A stretch of 64,000 nt of DNA from G963701675 sp963701675 (GTDB taxonomy: Bacteria > Planctomycetota > Planctomycetia > Gemmatales > Gemmataceae): the NCBI GenBank assembly GCA_963701675.1, contig OY969623.1:6014001-6078000 (forward strand), in the 5' to 3' direction. Made by a program: the position numbers and the translations under genes. The notes below the pieces were generated by a model. That model had not been told where the DNA came from and ran no database searches. It saw only the letters and a program-made list of their open reading frames with translations. The stretch's first letter is position 1. Every line of letters starts with the position of its first letter. Of the stretch, positions 1-9,769 are shown piece after piece.

Positions 1-2
1 CC

Positions 3-1010
3 GGGAAAGAAGTCGCGCCCGTCGACGAGGCGCATTTTGGACATGTGACACAGTCCGGATTCTTCGCCGACGGCGCGGTGGTGACCGCCAGCGATGACGG
101 CACGGTTCGCGTATGGGATGCCGCTACGGGGCGACAGAAGCAAAAGCTTGTTCACAGTCAATGGGTGCGCGGCCTGGCACTTTCACCGGACGGCACTCGC
201 ATCGCCACATCGAGCCTGGATGACGCCGTGTCTGTCTGGGATGCCAAAACCGGCCGGCAGATTTACAAACTCGCCGGGCATGGCGCACTCGGCGGCAAAC
301 GGCGCCTGGCGTTCTCCCCGGACGGCAAGATGTTGCGCTCCTCAGGGGATGACTTCTACCTTCGCACGTGGAACATGGACAACGGAAAGGCTGTTTTCGA
401 AGAAAAGCTGCGCCCCACCGGCATCAAGATACCGGAGGACGATTCGTCGTCAACGATTGATGAACGCCTCAACTATATCGTGGGTGAAGCCACCCTCGCG
501 CCCGACGGCACGGTTTTTGTCGTAGGCCTCGCCAACACGTTGCACGTTTTCGATGCCGTTACCGGCAATGAGACGCGAACAATTCCGACCGATGGCGCGC
601 GCGTCGTCTCGTTGGCGATCTCTCCCGATAACAAATATTTGCTTGCCGGTGGCTGGGGCAAGTCGGTCGAGACCAAACTGCCTGATGGACGCTCCAGTTG
701 GTCATCCGCGAAGAACCACACGATCTCACTGTGGGAGCTTTCCACCGGCAAACTGGTGCGGCAGATCGTGGTGCCGGAGGGCGGCGCCGGTCTGGCGGCC
801 TTCTCACCCGACGGCAAGACAATCGCGGCGGCCGTGAACCACGGGAAATTTCAGATTCGTCGCTGGGAAACAGCAAACGGCAAGGAATTGTCGGTGATTC
901 AAGGAAACGACGGCCGTGTATCCACCATCGCATTCTCGCCCGACGGCCGCCGCTTGGTTGCCGGATTTTGGGACTCGAGCGCTCTAGTTTGGGACATCGG
1001 GAGTAACTAA
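3..1010 (+). CDS. WD40 repeat protein, 5' end outside window
   Basis: The reading frame is open from the left edge of the window, so the true start lies upstream and the GTG at 45 is not a convincing start. The product is a chain of WD40 blades: the recurring motifs are SPDG turns followed by blade ends such as VRVWDAATG and VSVWDAKTG, with about seven blades visible. Such proteins fold as beta-propellers and serve as binding scaffolds; in planctomycetes they are often secreted or fused to kinases. No catalytic motif is visible. The specific partner is unknown. The gene is followed by a long palindrome and then by an FG-GAP gene and another WD40 gene on the same strand, so it may be part of a set of secreted propeller proteins. 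Confidence 0.85.
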   Translation, partial: GKEVAPVDEAHFGHVTQSGFFADGAVVTASDDGTVRVWDAATGRQKQKLVHSQWVRGLALSPDGTRIATSSLDDAVSVWDAKTGRQIYKLAGHGALGGKRRLAFSPDGKMLRSSGDDFYLRTWNMDNGKAVFEEKLRPTGIKIPEDDSSSTIDERLNYIVGEATLAPDGTVFVVGLANTLHVFDAVTGNETRTIPTDGARVVSLAISPDNKYLLAGGWGKSVETKLPDGRSSWSSAKNHTISLWELSTGKLVRQIVVPEGGAGLAAFSPDGKTIAAAVNHGKFQIRRWETANGKELSVIQGNDGRVSTIAFSPDGRRLVAGFWDSSALVWDIGSN

Positions 1011-1034
1011 GTGCAGAAATGTTTACGCTGCGCA

Positions 1035-1091
1035 CTAGCCCGACGCGTTAGCGAGGTTTGGGTGTTTTCCCTCGCTTACGCTTCGGGCTAG
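1035..1091. repeat. REP-like long palindrome
   Basis: Two 22-base arms (1035-1056 and 1070-1091) are inverted copies with 20 of 22 matches, separated by a 13-base T-rich spacer. The arms begin CTAGCCCGA and contain GCGAGG. From memory, repeats of this CTAGCCCGA...GCGAGG type are frequent between genes in planctomycete genomes. It lies 25 bases after the stop of the WD40 gene and 30 bases before the next start, so it could act as a transcription-terminating or RNA-stabilising hairpin. No T-tract follows it. Confidence 0.7.
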
Positions 1092-1120
1092 TATAAGACT
1101 TAAGGCGCGGAGGAACTCTT

Positions 1121-2359
1121 GTGTTCTATCAACTCCTGTTCATCGGATCATTGGCAGTCGCGTTGGATAACGACTCAGTCGAGATCGAACCGCCGGTGCA
1201 CATCCAAACCGCGGGTCGGCCGATCAATGTGGAGCGGCAAGGTCATGCGGCGCCTTTTGTCGCCGACTTCGATGGCGATGGCGTTAACGATCTTCTGGTC
1301 GGCCAATTCAGCGAAGGTCGACTGCGCATCTATCGCAACACGGGGACGAACCGACGGCCCAATTTCAATGGGTATTCCTGGTTCCAAGCGGGCGGACAGC
1401 TCGCGGCCGTGCCGGTTGGCTGATGCGTCGGCTTCACTCCACAGTTGGTGGACCTCGACAGTGACGGCCGCAAGGACATAATCTCCGGTTCCTGGCCGGG
1501 CGAGGTGTACTACTTCCGCCGCCTGGACGATGGCAGTTTCGCCAAAGGCGAGCAACTGGTGGACGGAACCGGGAAGGCCGTCAACGTGGGCAGCGCCAGT
1601 GCGGCTTTCGCCGTCGACTGGAACGGCGACCGGGCGCCCGATCTTCTGATCGGCAACGTCCTTGGCGAAGTCTACCTGGTCACCAATGCCGGCAAGGGAA
1701 AGGCGCTCGCGTTCGAAAGGCCGACGCGCGTCGAGGCGGCGGGCGAGCCGCTGAAGGTGAACGGCGACGCCGCTCCGGTTGTGGCCGATTGGGATAGCGA
1801 CGGCCTCCCCGACTTGATCGTCGGCGCCGAGGAAGGCAGCGTGGTTTGGTGTCGAAACGTCGGCGACAGCGCGAAGCCGAGCCTCGAGAAACCGCGCGTG
1901 GTGGTTGCCAAAAGTCCGGTTGGTTGGGAGGGCGACGATAAGCGGCGCGACGGGCAATGGGGATTGCGGGTCAAGCCGTGTGTCGTCGATTGGGACGGCG
2001 ACGGCAGGCCCGATTTGTTGCTTGGGGATATGTGCGGTAATTATCAAGGCAAGCCATTCCAGAACGCCGACGAGAAAGCGGAAGAATTGCGCGCCAACGA
2101 CCAATTGCCCGAACTCAGAAAGAAGTGGGCGGCCGCGTTCGCGGAATATCGCAGGCGCCAGCAATCGCCGGCCGACGGTGTGGAACATGCGCGTCGCATC
2201 GATGAAGCTCGTGATGCTTTGCGCCGCGCGAAGGACGAGATCGCCGTCGTGCAAGAAATCCAACTCCGCTACCGACCGTCGCGGCAGTATCACGGCTTCG
2301 TGTGGTTGTTTCGCCGCAAGGCCGGTGACACGACGACACTTCCCGCGAAAGGACCATGA
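1121..2359 (+). CDS. FG-GAP/VCBS repeat protein with in-frame TGA (candidate selenoprotein)
   Basis: A GTG start at 1121 follows a good ribosome site (GGAGGAAC) and a short hydrophobic leader, consistent with export. The protein carries FG-GAP/VCBS beta-propeller calcium-loop motifs: DFDGDGVND, DLDSDGRKD, DWNGDRAPD, DWDSDGLPD and DWDGDGRPD. An in-frame TGA at 1421-1423 interrupts it after VPVG. The same frame continues immediately with Cys-Val-Gly-Phe-Thr-Pro-Gln and the next FG-GAP repeat without any frame change. Readthrough gives about 412 residues. A hairpin placed like a bacterial SECIS follows the TGA, so selenocysteine insertion (a Sec-Cys pair) is plausible. Alternatives are a nonsense mutation or a base error. 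The C-terminal 80 residues are charged and helical. The next gene starts 4 bases downstream. Confidence 0.7.
1421..1459 (+). promoter_or_regulatory. Putative bacterial SECIS hairpin after TGA
   Basis: Directly after the TGA (1421-1423) the RNA can fold with an apical 5-bp stem UCCAC (1438-1442) / GUGGA (1448-1452) closing the loop AGUUG (1443-1447), and an outer 4-bp stem GUCG (1427-1430) / CGAC (1456-1459). Nineteen nucleotides lie between the TGA and the apical loop, close to the 18 in E. coli fdhF, and the loop has a G in its first two positions, as bacterial SECIS elements typically do. This was judged by eye; no folding energy was calculated. Confidence 0.45.
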
Positions 2360-2363
2360 TCCG

Positions 2364-3569
2364 GTGGTGACACTAACCCTCCTGCTGGCGCTAAGCCCTG
2401 CGCTTTCCGCCGACGATGCACCGGCGCCCGGTGTGCGCGCGCTGGCCTTTTCGCCGGATGGAAAGTTCCTGGCTGCCACTACCGGTGAGCCAAAAGAATC
2501 GGGGCCCCTAACGGTGTGGGACACCGCGACGTGGCGACCCTACTTCACGCGCGCCGAAACGACCGGGATTTCGAGCGTGGCGTTCTCGCCAGACGGCAAA
2601 GATCTGGCGATTGGGATTTTCGACCAACCGGCTAGGAAAATCCACCTTCCCACCGGCCAAGCTCGGGTTGCCGGTCATGATGCAAAAGAGCTTCGGTTCG
2701 GCGTTCGCGACGCCAGCGCGGTGCGCGCCATAACCTTTTCACCGGACGGCAGGGCGCTTGCCACGGGAGGCGTCGACGGGAAGGTCCGACTCGCGGACGC
2801 CATAAATGGAGCGACAAGGCAATCGCTGGGTGAACACAGCGACCGCGTTTACACCGTCGAGTTCTCGGCGGACGGCAAACACCTGGTCTCGGCCGGCGGC
2901 AACGAAGTTTGCTTGTGGGATTCCGCTTCCGGCAAGGAACTCTGGCGTCGCGGCCATGGTAATTCCTTGGTGCGCTGTGCCATTTTCTCGCCGGACGGTC
3001 GCCACGTTATATCGGGTGGAGGGGATGGAACGGTGCGGATATGGAAAACCGCGAACGGCAATCCCTTCACCACTTTCCGCCCAAGGGGAGGCGTGGATGC
3101 GGTCGCATTTTCGGCACCGACACGCACATTGGCGGTGTGCACGAACTTCAAGAACTTCTTCCTGCTCGACCTGACATTTGACGATCCGAGCGCGAAAGAA
3201 ATAGAGCCCATTCGCGCCTTGATCGCCCGACTGGACGATGATAGTTACGAAGTGCGTGAGACCGCCGGCAAAGAGCTATTAGCCCTGGGTTTTATCGCGG
3301 AGCCCGAACTGCGGAAAGCCATGGCCGAATCGAAATCGGTAGAGGTACGAATGCGTGCGCGTCGGCTCTGCGTGGACCTGACGTCGCGGAGAAAGTCGGA
3401 GATATCGGGACACGAAGACAGAGTGGAAACGGTCGCCTTCTCTCGGGACGGAAAACTCCTGGCGAGCGGAGGCAAAGACGGCGCCGTGCGAATCTGGGAT
3501 GCCGTCAATCACAAGGAAATAATACGTCTCCAGCCTTTTTCGGCGCGAAAGCTACCGAGTGATACTTAG
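2364..3569 (+). CDS. Secreted WD40 protein with internal HEAT-like helical segment
   Basis: I place the start at GTG 2364 (or GTG 2367) because it gives a signal peptide (VTLTLLLALSPALSA) and follows AAAGGA; the frame is open further upstream, but that part overlaps the FG-GAP gene. About five WD40 blades with SPDGK turns and WD ends follow (VRLADAING, VCLWDSASG, VRIWKTANG). Around residues 275-345 comes a charged helical stretch (IRALIARLDDDSYEVRETA) resembling a HEAT repeat. A final WD40 blade follows and then an abrupt end, so the C-terminus may be truncated. It begins 4 bases after the FG-GAP stop, implying translational coupling. Probable role: periplasmic or surface binding scaffold; no enzymatic motif is seen. 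Confidence 0.8.
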   Translation: MVTLTLLLALSPALSADDAPAPGVRALAFSPDGKFLAATTGEPKESGPLTVWDTATWRPYFTRAETTGISSVAFSPDGKDLAIGIFDQPARKIHLPTGQARVAGHDAKELRFGVRDASAVRAITFSPDGRALATGGVDGKVRLADAINGATRQSLGEHSDRVYTVEFSADGKHLVSAGGNEVCLWDSASGKELWRRGHGNSLVRCAIFSPDGRHVISGGGDGTVRIWKTANGNPFTTFRPRGGVDAVAFSAPTRTLAVCTNFKNFFLLDLTFDDPSAKEIEPIRALIARLDDDSYEVRETAGKELLALGFIAEPELRKAMAESKSVEVRMRARRLCVDLTSRRKSEISGHEDRVETVAFSRDGKLLASGGKDGAVRIWDAVNHKEIIRLQPFSARKLPSDT

Positions 3570-3575
3570 AGAAAC

Positions 3576-5246
3576 CTAGGTTGTCCTCACCGCCGCTATG
3601 GCGCGCCAGATGAAATAGACGGGGATGCCGGTTGCCACAATGATCAATCCGGGCCACGTATATTCCTTCTTGACCAGAAGCAAGTCGATCATGATGGCTG
3701 CGCAAAGGCATACGTAAATCGCCGGCAGCACAGGGTAGCCGATGGCACGGTAGGGCCGGTCGGCGTGCGGTTGAGTCCGGCGCAGGACGAACAAGCCGAT
3801 TACCGTCAAAACGTAGAACACCAGGACGGCGAAAATGACGAAGTCGAGCAGATCGTTATAACTTCCCGAAAACACCAGCAGTACGGACCAGAGACCTTGC
3901 AGGATCAAGCCCACGGCGGGGACGGATCGGCGATTCAGGAGTCCCACGGAGCGAAAGAAAAGTTGATCTTTCGCCATGACGTAATAAAGGCGGGCGCCCA
4001 TGAGGATCATGCCGTTCACGCAGCCGAACGTGGAAATCATGATGGCGACGGCCATCAACGGCGTCCCGAAGCGCGGGGACCATAACTCCATGATCGCGGT
4101 TCCGACGCGCTCGTCGCGGGCATGGTCGATGCCCAACGCAAAGGTCGCCTCGTCGTATTTTGCTTCCAGCGCGATTTGGCCATCCGCATTGCCGGAAGCC
4201 TTGGCGGCCTCTGCCTCCGCCTTGAGTTGCGCCGCTAGGGCGGCGTCGCCACGTACCGGTAGCGCCGCCACGTATGCCGCGTTTGCAAGCAAGTACAGCA
4301 CGATAACCGTACCCGTGCCGAGCGCGAGGCTTAACGGCAAATTGCGGCGCGGATTCTTCATCTCGCCCGCGGTGAACGTGATGTTATTCCACGCATCGGA
4401 CGAAAAAAGTGCGCCGACCATGGCGCCGCCGAACACCATCAGGGCCGCGATCATCCCCGCCACGCCGAAGGTCTCGCTGACCTTGCTAAAGCGTGATGTG
4501 TTTTCAATCCCGCCCCACAGATCGGCCGTGTTCCGTTCCCAGGCGACCGGGCTGGCCACGACGGTCAAACCAATCACGATGAGAAGAATCAGGGCCAGGG
4601 TTTTGGCAATGGTAAACGTGTTTTGAACCAGCTTGCCTTCTTGAACGCCGCGGCAATTCAGCAGCGTCAAAAACGCGATCACCACGACGGCGACGAGTTG
4701 CCCCGTGGTGATGACGAAGTGATCCATCTTGAAAAACGGATCGTCCATGAACGGCAAGTACAATCGCAGATTGATGTCCTGCACACGGTAGATCCAGTTG
4801 GTGTCCGGGTCGGTGCCGAGAGCCGGGACGAGGACGCCGAGGTATTTGGCGAACACCACCGCGACCGCGGCAATCGACCCGGTTTGGATGACGAGAAAAC
4901 ACGTCCAGCCGTAGAGGAATCCCCACAACGGGCTGTACGCTTCGCGGAGATAGACATATTGGCCGCCGGCGTGAGGCATCATGCCGGCGAGTTCGGCGTA
5001 ACTCAGCGCGCCGGCAATGGTCATGAACCCGGCGAGCGCCCACACGGCCAAGAGCCAACCGGCCGATCCGACATCTTGCGAGATTGCAACGGACGTGACG
5101 AAGATGCCCGAGCCGATCATCGTGCCGATGACCAGCATGGTGGAGTCGAAGAGGCCAAGTCGCTTTTGGAACCCCTGCGCCGGGTCGCCGGCTAAGCCCA
5201 CGGGTTGTCCGCCGGCGGGCGGATGGGCTTGGCTTTCGGTGCTCAT
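3576..5246 (-). CDS. APC-family amino acid permease
   Basis: A 556-residue integral membrane protein with about twelve hydrophobic helices. The first helix carries the APC signature (LVIGTMIGSGIFVTS), followed by the helix-3 region with YAELAGMMPHAGGQYVYLREAY, both typical of amino acid/polyamine antiporters of the APC superfamily. Substrate cannot be assigned. A hydrophilic stretch rich in Ala, Lys and Glu (around residues 330-385) forms an enlarged loop. The gene starts within the last bases of the next permease (4-base overlap), so both are one transcription unit. It converges with the WD40 gene, with only 6 bases between stops. Confidence 0.88.
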   Translation of the reverse strand: MSTESQAHPPAGGQPVGLAGDPAQGFQKRLGLFDSTMLVIGTMIGSGIFVTSVAISQDVGSAGWLLAVWALAGFMTIAGALSYAELAGMMPHAGGQYVYLREAYSPLWGFLYGWTCFLVIQTGSIAAVAVVFAKYLGVLVPALGTDPDTNWIYRVQDINLRLYLPFMDDPFFKMDHFVITTGQLVAVVVIAFLTLLNCRGVQEGKLVQNTFTIAKTLALILLIVIGLTVVASPVAWERNTADLWGGIENTSRFSKVSETFGVAGMIAALMVFGGAMVGALFSSDAWNNITFTAGEMKNPRRNLPLSLALGTGTVIVLYLLANAAYVAALPVRGDAALAAQLKAEAEAAKASGNADGQIALEAKYDEATFALGIDHARDERVGTAIMELWSPRFGTPLMAVAIMISTFGCVNGMILMGARLYYVMAKDQLFFRSVGLLNRRSVPAVGLILQGLWSVLLVFSGSYNDLLDFVIFAVLVFYVLTVIGLFVLRRTQPHADRPYRAIGYPVLPAIYVCLCAAIMIDLLLVKKEYTWPGLIIVATGIPVYFIWRAIAAVRTT

Positions 5247-7203
5247 GGTCGGTTACCCTCACCGAGCATGCCCGAGCCGCTGACGCCGTGAGCGCTGATC
5301 TCGCCGCGGAGTTCCTTGCCGAGGAGGCTATGGCGTTTCCCGTATAAGAAATAGATGACAAGGCCGAGCCCCAACCAGGCAAAGAGCCGGTACCAGTTGT
5401 CGACCGGCAGGGACAGCATCAAAACCAGGCATGCCCCGATGCCGAGAATCGGAACGACTGGCACGAACGGGCAACGGAACGGCCGTTCGGCATCGGGGTT
5501 AGTGCGTCGCATGATGAGGACAGCACCACACACAATGATGAACGCGAACAGAGTGCCGATGTTGGTCAGGTGCAAGAGCGCATCGATCGGCAAGAACGCC
5601 GTCATGGTGGCAACGAACACGCCGATGCCGATGGTGCTCTTCCACGGAGTGCGAAAGCGCGGATGAACGTCGGCGAAGAATCCCCGGGGTACCAGGCCAT
5701 CACGCGCCATGGCCAGAAATACGCGGGGCGCACTGAGCATCATTACCAGAAGGACGGAAGTAATTCCCGCGACGCCGGCCATGGCAATAATGAACTCGGC
5801 CCAACCCATGTCGATTTCACCGAATGCCGCGGCGACTCCCGCATCTTTACTAATATTGCTGTACGGCACCATGCCGGTGAGCACCGCGACGACGCCGATA
5901 TAGAGCACCGTGCAGATGACTAACGATGCGATAATTCCGATCGGCACATCCCGCTGTGGACGCTTCGCCTCTTCGGCGTGCGTCGAAACCGAGTCGAAGC
6001 CGATGTAGGCGAAGAAGATGATCGCCGCCCCGGCAATCATTCCCACAGGGTCGCCGGCGGCGTTCTTTTTTCCGCCGAACAAAGGTTCCCCGAAGAAACT
6101 AACGCCGCTCCATCCAAACGGCGCGAAATTATCCGTCCAGTTCGATGGAATGACATAACGGGCGCCGACAATGATAACGAATATGACGGCGGCAACCTTG
6201 ATCGCGACCATCAGCGCGTTGAAGCCGGCGCTCTCACTGATTCCCTTTACCAATACCGCTGTCACGAGGATGACCACGAGGATCGCGGGGAGGTTGATGT
6301 AAGCACGTTGGCGATTCTGGATTCTCGCTTCCACGGTTGGGTCATCCACCTTGCCGATAATCACGTGTTTTCTGTCCCGTCGCTCCTTGTACTTGTATGC
6401 CCAATACTCGCCCTTTTCGGGCACCCTCGGGTCGGCGTCGGCCCAAGTCTCGGCCTCCTTCGTGTCGTAAACCTTTTGGACGGCTTCCATCGGCATCAGA
6501 TTGCCCGGCTTCAACTTGTCTTCGATGCCCTTTTCACCGACCTTTCCGAAGATCAGCGTTTTGGTCGCAACCGATTTCTTTCCATCGGCTTCCTTTTCTT
6601 CCTTAACTTCAAACACCCAATAGTTGCCGTGAGCCGGTTGCACGCTGCCGTCCGCCCACAAGGCCTTCTCGTCGTTGAAGGTTTTCTGCGCAGCGGGAAC
6701 GTAATACTCCGCGACGACATTGGGCAGAATATAACCCTGTTCGTACTTGACGGGCGCGCCGAAAACATCACCGGGATGGCGATACCGAGTTTTCCCAGCA
6801 CGCTCTGAAAGTACCCTGACCATCCGTTTGCCACGGTTGCCGCGCCAACGGCATACTCGAGCACCAAGTCCCAACCGATAATCCACGCGAACAACTCGCC
6901 CATAGTTGTGTAGGCATACGTGTATGCACTGCCGGCGACGGGTGCCATCGAAGCGAATTCGGCGTAGCACAGAGCGGCGAAGATACAGGTAATTCCGGCG
7001 ACCGCATAGGACACCATCAAGGACGGCCCTGCCACCTCTCTCGCCGCGGCGCCCGTGGCGACAAATATGCCCGCCCCTATCACCGCGCCGATGCCCAATG
7101 AAGTGAGCGTTACGGGTCCGAGCACGCGCTTCAAGCGGTGGTCGCCGGCCATTTCGTCGAGAAGAACCTTGAGCGACTTCCGGGCAAAGAGTTGGTTCGG
7201 CAT
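5243..7203 (-). CDS. APC-family amino acid permease, one-base frame break
   Basis: The start is ATG 7203 (MPNQLFARKSL), preceded by AAGGGA. The N-terminal part shows the APC motif GIGAVIGAGIFVATG and the conserved segment YAEFASMAPVAGSAYTY, as in cationic amino acid transporter-like permeases. Near 6768 the frame must shift: removing one T from a TTTT run joins the frame ending GIAIPVMF to the one reading GAPVKYEQGY. The rest holds the remaining helices (AAIIFFAYIGFDSVSTHAEE and following). Odd: about 120 hydrophilic residues are inserted between helices (roughly residues 160-280), with two similar blocks ending IFGKV and IIGKV. A sequence error is more likely than a pseudogene, but both are possible. 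The stop overlaps the next permease start. Confidence 0.8.
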
Positions 7204-7373
7204 GTGGCGTCCCTTGTGAAAGATTTGGGTCCATAATAAGAAAATCCACTGGAAACGCCATAGTTTGGTGGCGCAGCCGCATTCGCGTCGAGAGTTGCAG
7301 ACCGGCCCGTTAACACAGGCCGCTCGCCGATGCATACCGGACTCCGCTCGGCCGTCACGTAGAATACGGTGAA

Positions 7374-8189
7374 GTGTCCGATCCCCATAGTTCGATCAAA
7401 CTGAGTTACCCCATCCGCCCCGCGCCGCGCTACGGTCATGGGGCCCCGCCACATTTGCTTCTTTACGAGATCATCGACGGCAATCGGGCCGCGTACCGGA
7501 AACTGTTGACGAATCTTCTCGATCTTACGGATGAGTTCTTTCGAATTCCGCTCGAAGCATCGACGAACGCAACTCAGCCATGTTGGAAGAACACTTGGCT
7601 GCCGGGCCTCGATGCGGCGGTACTTTACGGGTTGTTGAGCGCTCGGAGGCCGAAGTGTTACGTCGAAATCGGTTCGGGCCAGTCGACGAAGTTTGCACGG
7701 CGGGCGATTATCGATCATTCGCTTTCGACGCAAATCACCTCGATTGATCCCCATCCCAGGGCGGAGATCGATGGGCTTTGCGACCGCGTGATTCGCAAGC
7801 CCCTCGAAGATGCGGACCTCACTTTATTCGGCGAACTTGAACCGGGCGACTTTGTCTTTCTCGATGGGTCCCATTTCTGTTTCATGAATTCGGACGCCAC
7901 GGTATTCTTTCTGGATATTCTGCCGCGTTTGCAACCGGGGACGCTGGTGCAAATACATGACGTTACCTTGCCTTACGACTATCCGCCCGAATGGATCGAA
8001 CGATACTATTCCGAGCAGTATCTTTTGGCGGTCTATTTGCTAACCAAGCGGAGCTTCAACAAGATCGTCTTGCCGAGCGTGTTCGTAACGGAGGACCCGG
8101 AACTTTCCCGTATCCTAAGCCCCATCTGGAGCGACCCCCGAATGGCTGGGGTCGAAACGCACGGTGGCTCGTTTTGGTTTGAGGTGTAA
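7374..8189 (+). CDS. SAM-dependent methyltransferase-like protein
   Basis: A 271-residue protein with a Rossmann-type methyltransferase core. The motif YVEIGSGQSTKFARRAI looks like the SAM-binding motif I; ITSIDPHPRAEID supplies an acidic end to strand 2; and DFVFLDGSHF resembles the motif-IV strand of Methyltransf_24-type proteins. The N-terminal 80 residues are not recognised. The target is unknown; the family includes small-molecule and sugar-modifying enzymes. The start is a GTG at 7374; the region between it and the divergent permease (7204-7373) presumably holds both promoters. The stop codon shares one base with the gltX start (TAATG), so the two are translationally coupled. Confidence 0.65.
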   Translation: MSDPHSSIKLSYPIRPAPRYGHGAPPHLLLYEIIDGNRAAYRKLLTNLLDLTDEFFRIPLEASTNATQPCWKNTWLPGLDAAVLYGLLSARRPKCYVEIGSGQSTKFARRAIIDHSLSTQITSIDPHPRAEIDGLCDRVIRKPLEDADLTLFGELEPGDFVFLDGSHFCFMNSDATVFFLDILPRLQPGTLVQIHDVTLPYDYPPEWIERYYSEQYLLAVYLLTKRSFNKIVLPSVFVTEDPELSRILSPIWSDPRMAGVETHGGSFWFEV

Positions 8190-9751
8190 TGACAGTTCGC
8201 ACACGATTCGCCCCGAGTCCGACGGGATATTTGCACATCGGAGGCGTCCGGACCGCGCTTTTCAATTGGCTGTTCGCCCGGAAGCACGGCGGACAGTTCA
8301 TCCTCCGTATCGATGACACCGACCAGAAACGAAACGTCGAAGAGGCGTTGCAACCGATTCTCGACGGCTTCCGCTGGCTCGGAATCGATTGGGACGAGGG
8401 CGCGGACAAAGGCGGACCGTACGGACCTTACTACCAGTCACAAAAGCTCGATCGCTACCAGGCCGCCGTTCGACAATTACTCGACAAAGGTTTGGCGTAT
8501 TGGGACTACGCCTCGCCGGAGGAACTAAAAGCCGAGCACGACGCCGCGGAAAAAGAAAAACGGCCCATGCTCTATAGCCGAAAGTGGATGGCTGAAACAC
8601 AGGCCGAGCGCACCAAGTTCGAATCGGAAGGCCGTAAGGGTGTCGTCCGCCTCAAAATGCCCCGCGAGGGAACGTGCCGGTTTCCCGATCATGTCCGCGG
8701 CCCAATGGAAGTGGCATGGGCCAGCGAGCAGGATCACGTGATTCAGCGAGCGGATGGATCATGTTTGTATAACCTTGCCAGCGTGGTCGACGATGCGGAC
8801 ATGAGAATCACGCACGTCATCCGCGCGGAGGAACATTTATCGAACACGCCGCGACAGGTTTTCATCGCGGAAGGCCTGGGTTACTCGCTGCCCGAGTATG
8901 CACACGTCCCCTTTGTCGCCGAGCCAGGAAGCAAGAATAAGCTCAGCAAGCGCAAGATACCGCAATACCTCAAGAATCCGGATTTCAAGCAAGCGTACGA
9001 GCACGGCAAGGCCATTGCCGAGCGTATCGGCCTGGCAACCGCGGCCGACACGTTCAACCCGGTCATCGTCGACTTCTATCGGCAGGTCGGATATTTACCG
9101 CACGCGGTTATCAACTACCTTTTGCTGCTCGGTTGGTCGTTGGATGATAAGACGGAGTTCTTCACGCCAAAGGAAATGTTAGACGCCTTTTCCTTGGAAC
9201 GAGTCAACAAAGGCGCGTCGAGTTTTGATGCGAAGAAGCTGTTTGCATTTCAGGACCATTACATGCAGGAAGCGCCGATTGGCGAGCGCGTCAAATCGGC
9301 AATTCCTTATCTCTCGAAAGCGGGTTACGTTCAAAAACCGATCGGTGCCGACATCTCACGGCGAGTGGAGCAAATCCTGACGGCCGCCGGAGACCGGATC
9401 AAAGTAGCCGGCGACATCTTGGACCATGCGAACTTCTTTCAAGCCGACGATGTTTTCGCCTATGATGAGGCCGCCTTTGACAAGCGCATCCGCAAGCCGG
9501 CCGAGGCGGCTGGGCTGCTGGCGAAGTTCAAGGAACGATTGGCTACCGTCGAGCCCTTTGATGCGGCCACGCTGGATAAGGAGCTACACGCGTTTGTGGC
9601 CGCCGAAGGAATTGCTGTCGGCCAGGTCATTCATGCCGTGCGTGTCGCCGTGACCGGAAAGGCGGTCGGTTTCGGGTTGTTCGAGAGCCTGGCGGTGTTG
9701 GGGCGAGAGCGAAGCGTTGCGCGGATGGAGCGGGCGTTGGCGCGGATATAA
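8189..9751 (+). CDS. gltX: Glutamyl-tRNA synthetase
   Basis: Charges tRNA with glutamate in the cytoplasm. The N-terminus has the class I HIGH-type motif in FAPSPTGYLHIGGVRTALF, followed by RIDDTD. The second catalytic motif is KLSKRK (around residue 253), a form of KMSKS used by glutamyl enzymes. The helical anticodon-binding half follows (LLLLGWSLDDKTEFF and onward). Its 520 residues are somewhat longer than the usual 470-500; extra residues follow KLSKRK (IPQYLKNPDFKQ onward). The ATG overlaps the methyltransferase stop. A glutaminyl-tRNA synthetase gene follows at 11.5 kb, so this enzyme need not be non-discriminating. Confidence 0.95.
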   Translation: MTVRTRFAPSPTGYLHIGGVRTALFNWLFARKHGGQFILRIDDTDQKRNVEEALQPILDGFRWLGIDWDEGADKGGPYGPYYQSQKLDRYQAAVRQLLDKGLAYWDYASPEELKAEHDAAEKEKRPMLYSRKWMAETQAERTKFESEGRKGVVRLKMPREGTCRFPDHVRGPMEVAWASEQDHVIQRADGSCLYNLASVVDDADMRITHVIRAEEHLSNTPRQVFIAEGLGYSLPEYAHVPFVAEPGSKNKLSKRKIPQYLKNPDFKQAYEHGKAIAERIGLATAADTFNPVIVDFYRQVGYLPHAVINYLLLLGWSLDDKTEFFTPKEMLDAFSLERVNKGASSFDAKKLFAFQDHYMQEAPIGERVKSAIPYLSKAGYVQKPIGADISRRVEQILTAAGDRIKVAGDILDHANFFQADDVFAYDEAAFDKRIRKPAEAAGLLAKFKERLATVEPFDAATLDKELHAFVAAEGIAVGQVIHAVRVAVTGKAVGFGLFESLAVLGRERSVARMERALARI

Positions 9752-9769
9752 TGCGGAGGATTGGGAAAC

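Noticed and set aside
1905..2363. Extended N-terminus for the WD40 protein at 2364
   Set aside because: The frame is open upstream but the translated part is Arg/Pro/Thr-rich nonsense overlapping the FG-GAP gene; the GTG at 2364 gives a signal peptide and a ribosome site.
1175..2524. 449-residue reverse-strand frame over the FG-GAP gene
   Set aside because: It mirrors the FG-GAP Asp/Gly codons (Val/Ile/Ala-rich) and has no family motif; the forward strand has clear FG-GAP repeats.
5978..6808. 276-residue forward frame opposite the permease
   Set aside because: No motif; it mirrors hydrophobic codons of the permease, which shows clear APC signatures.
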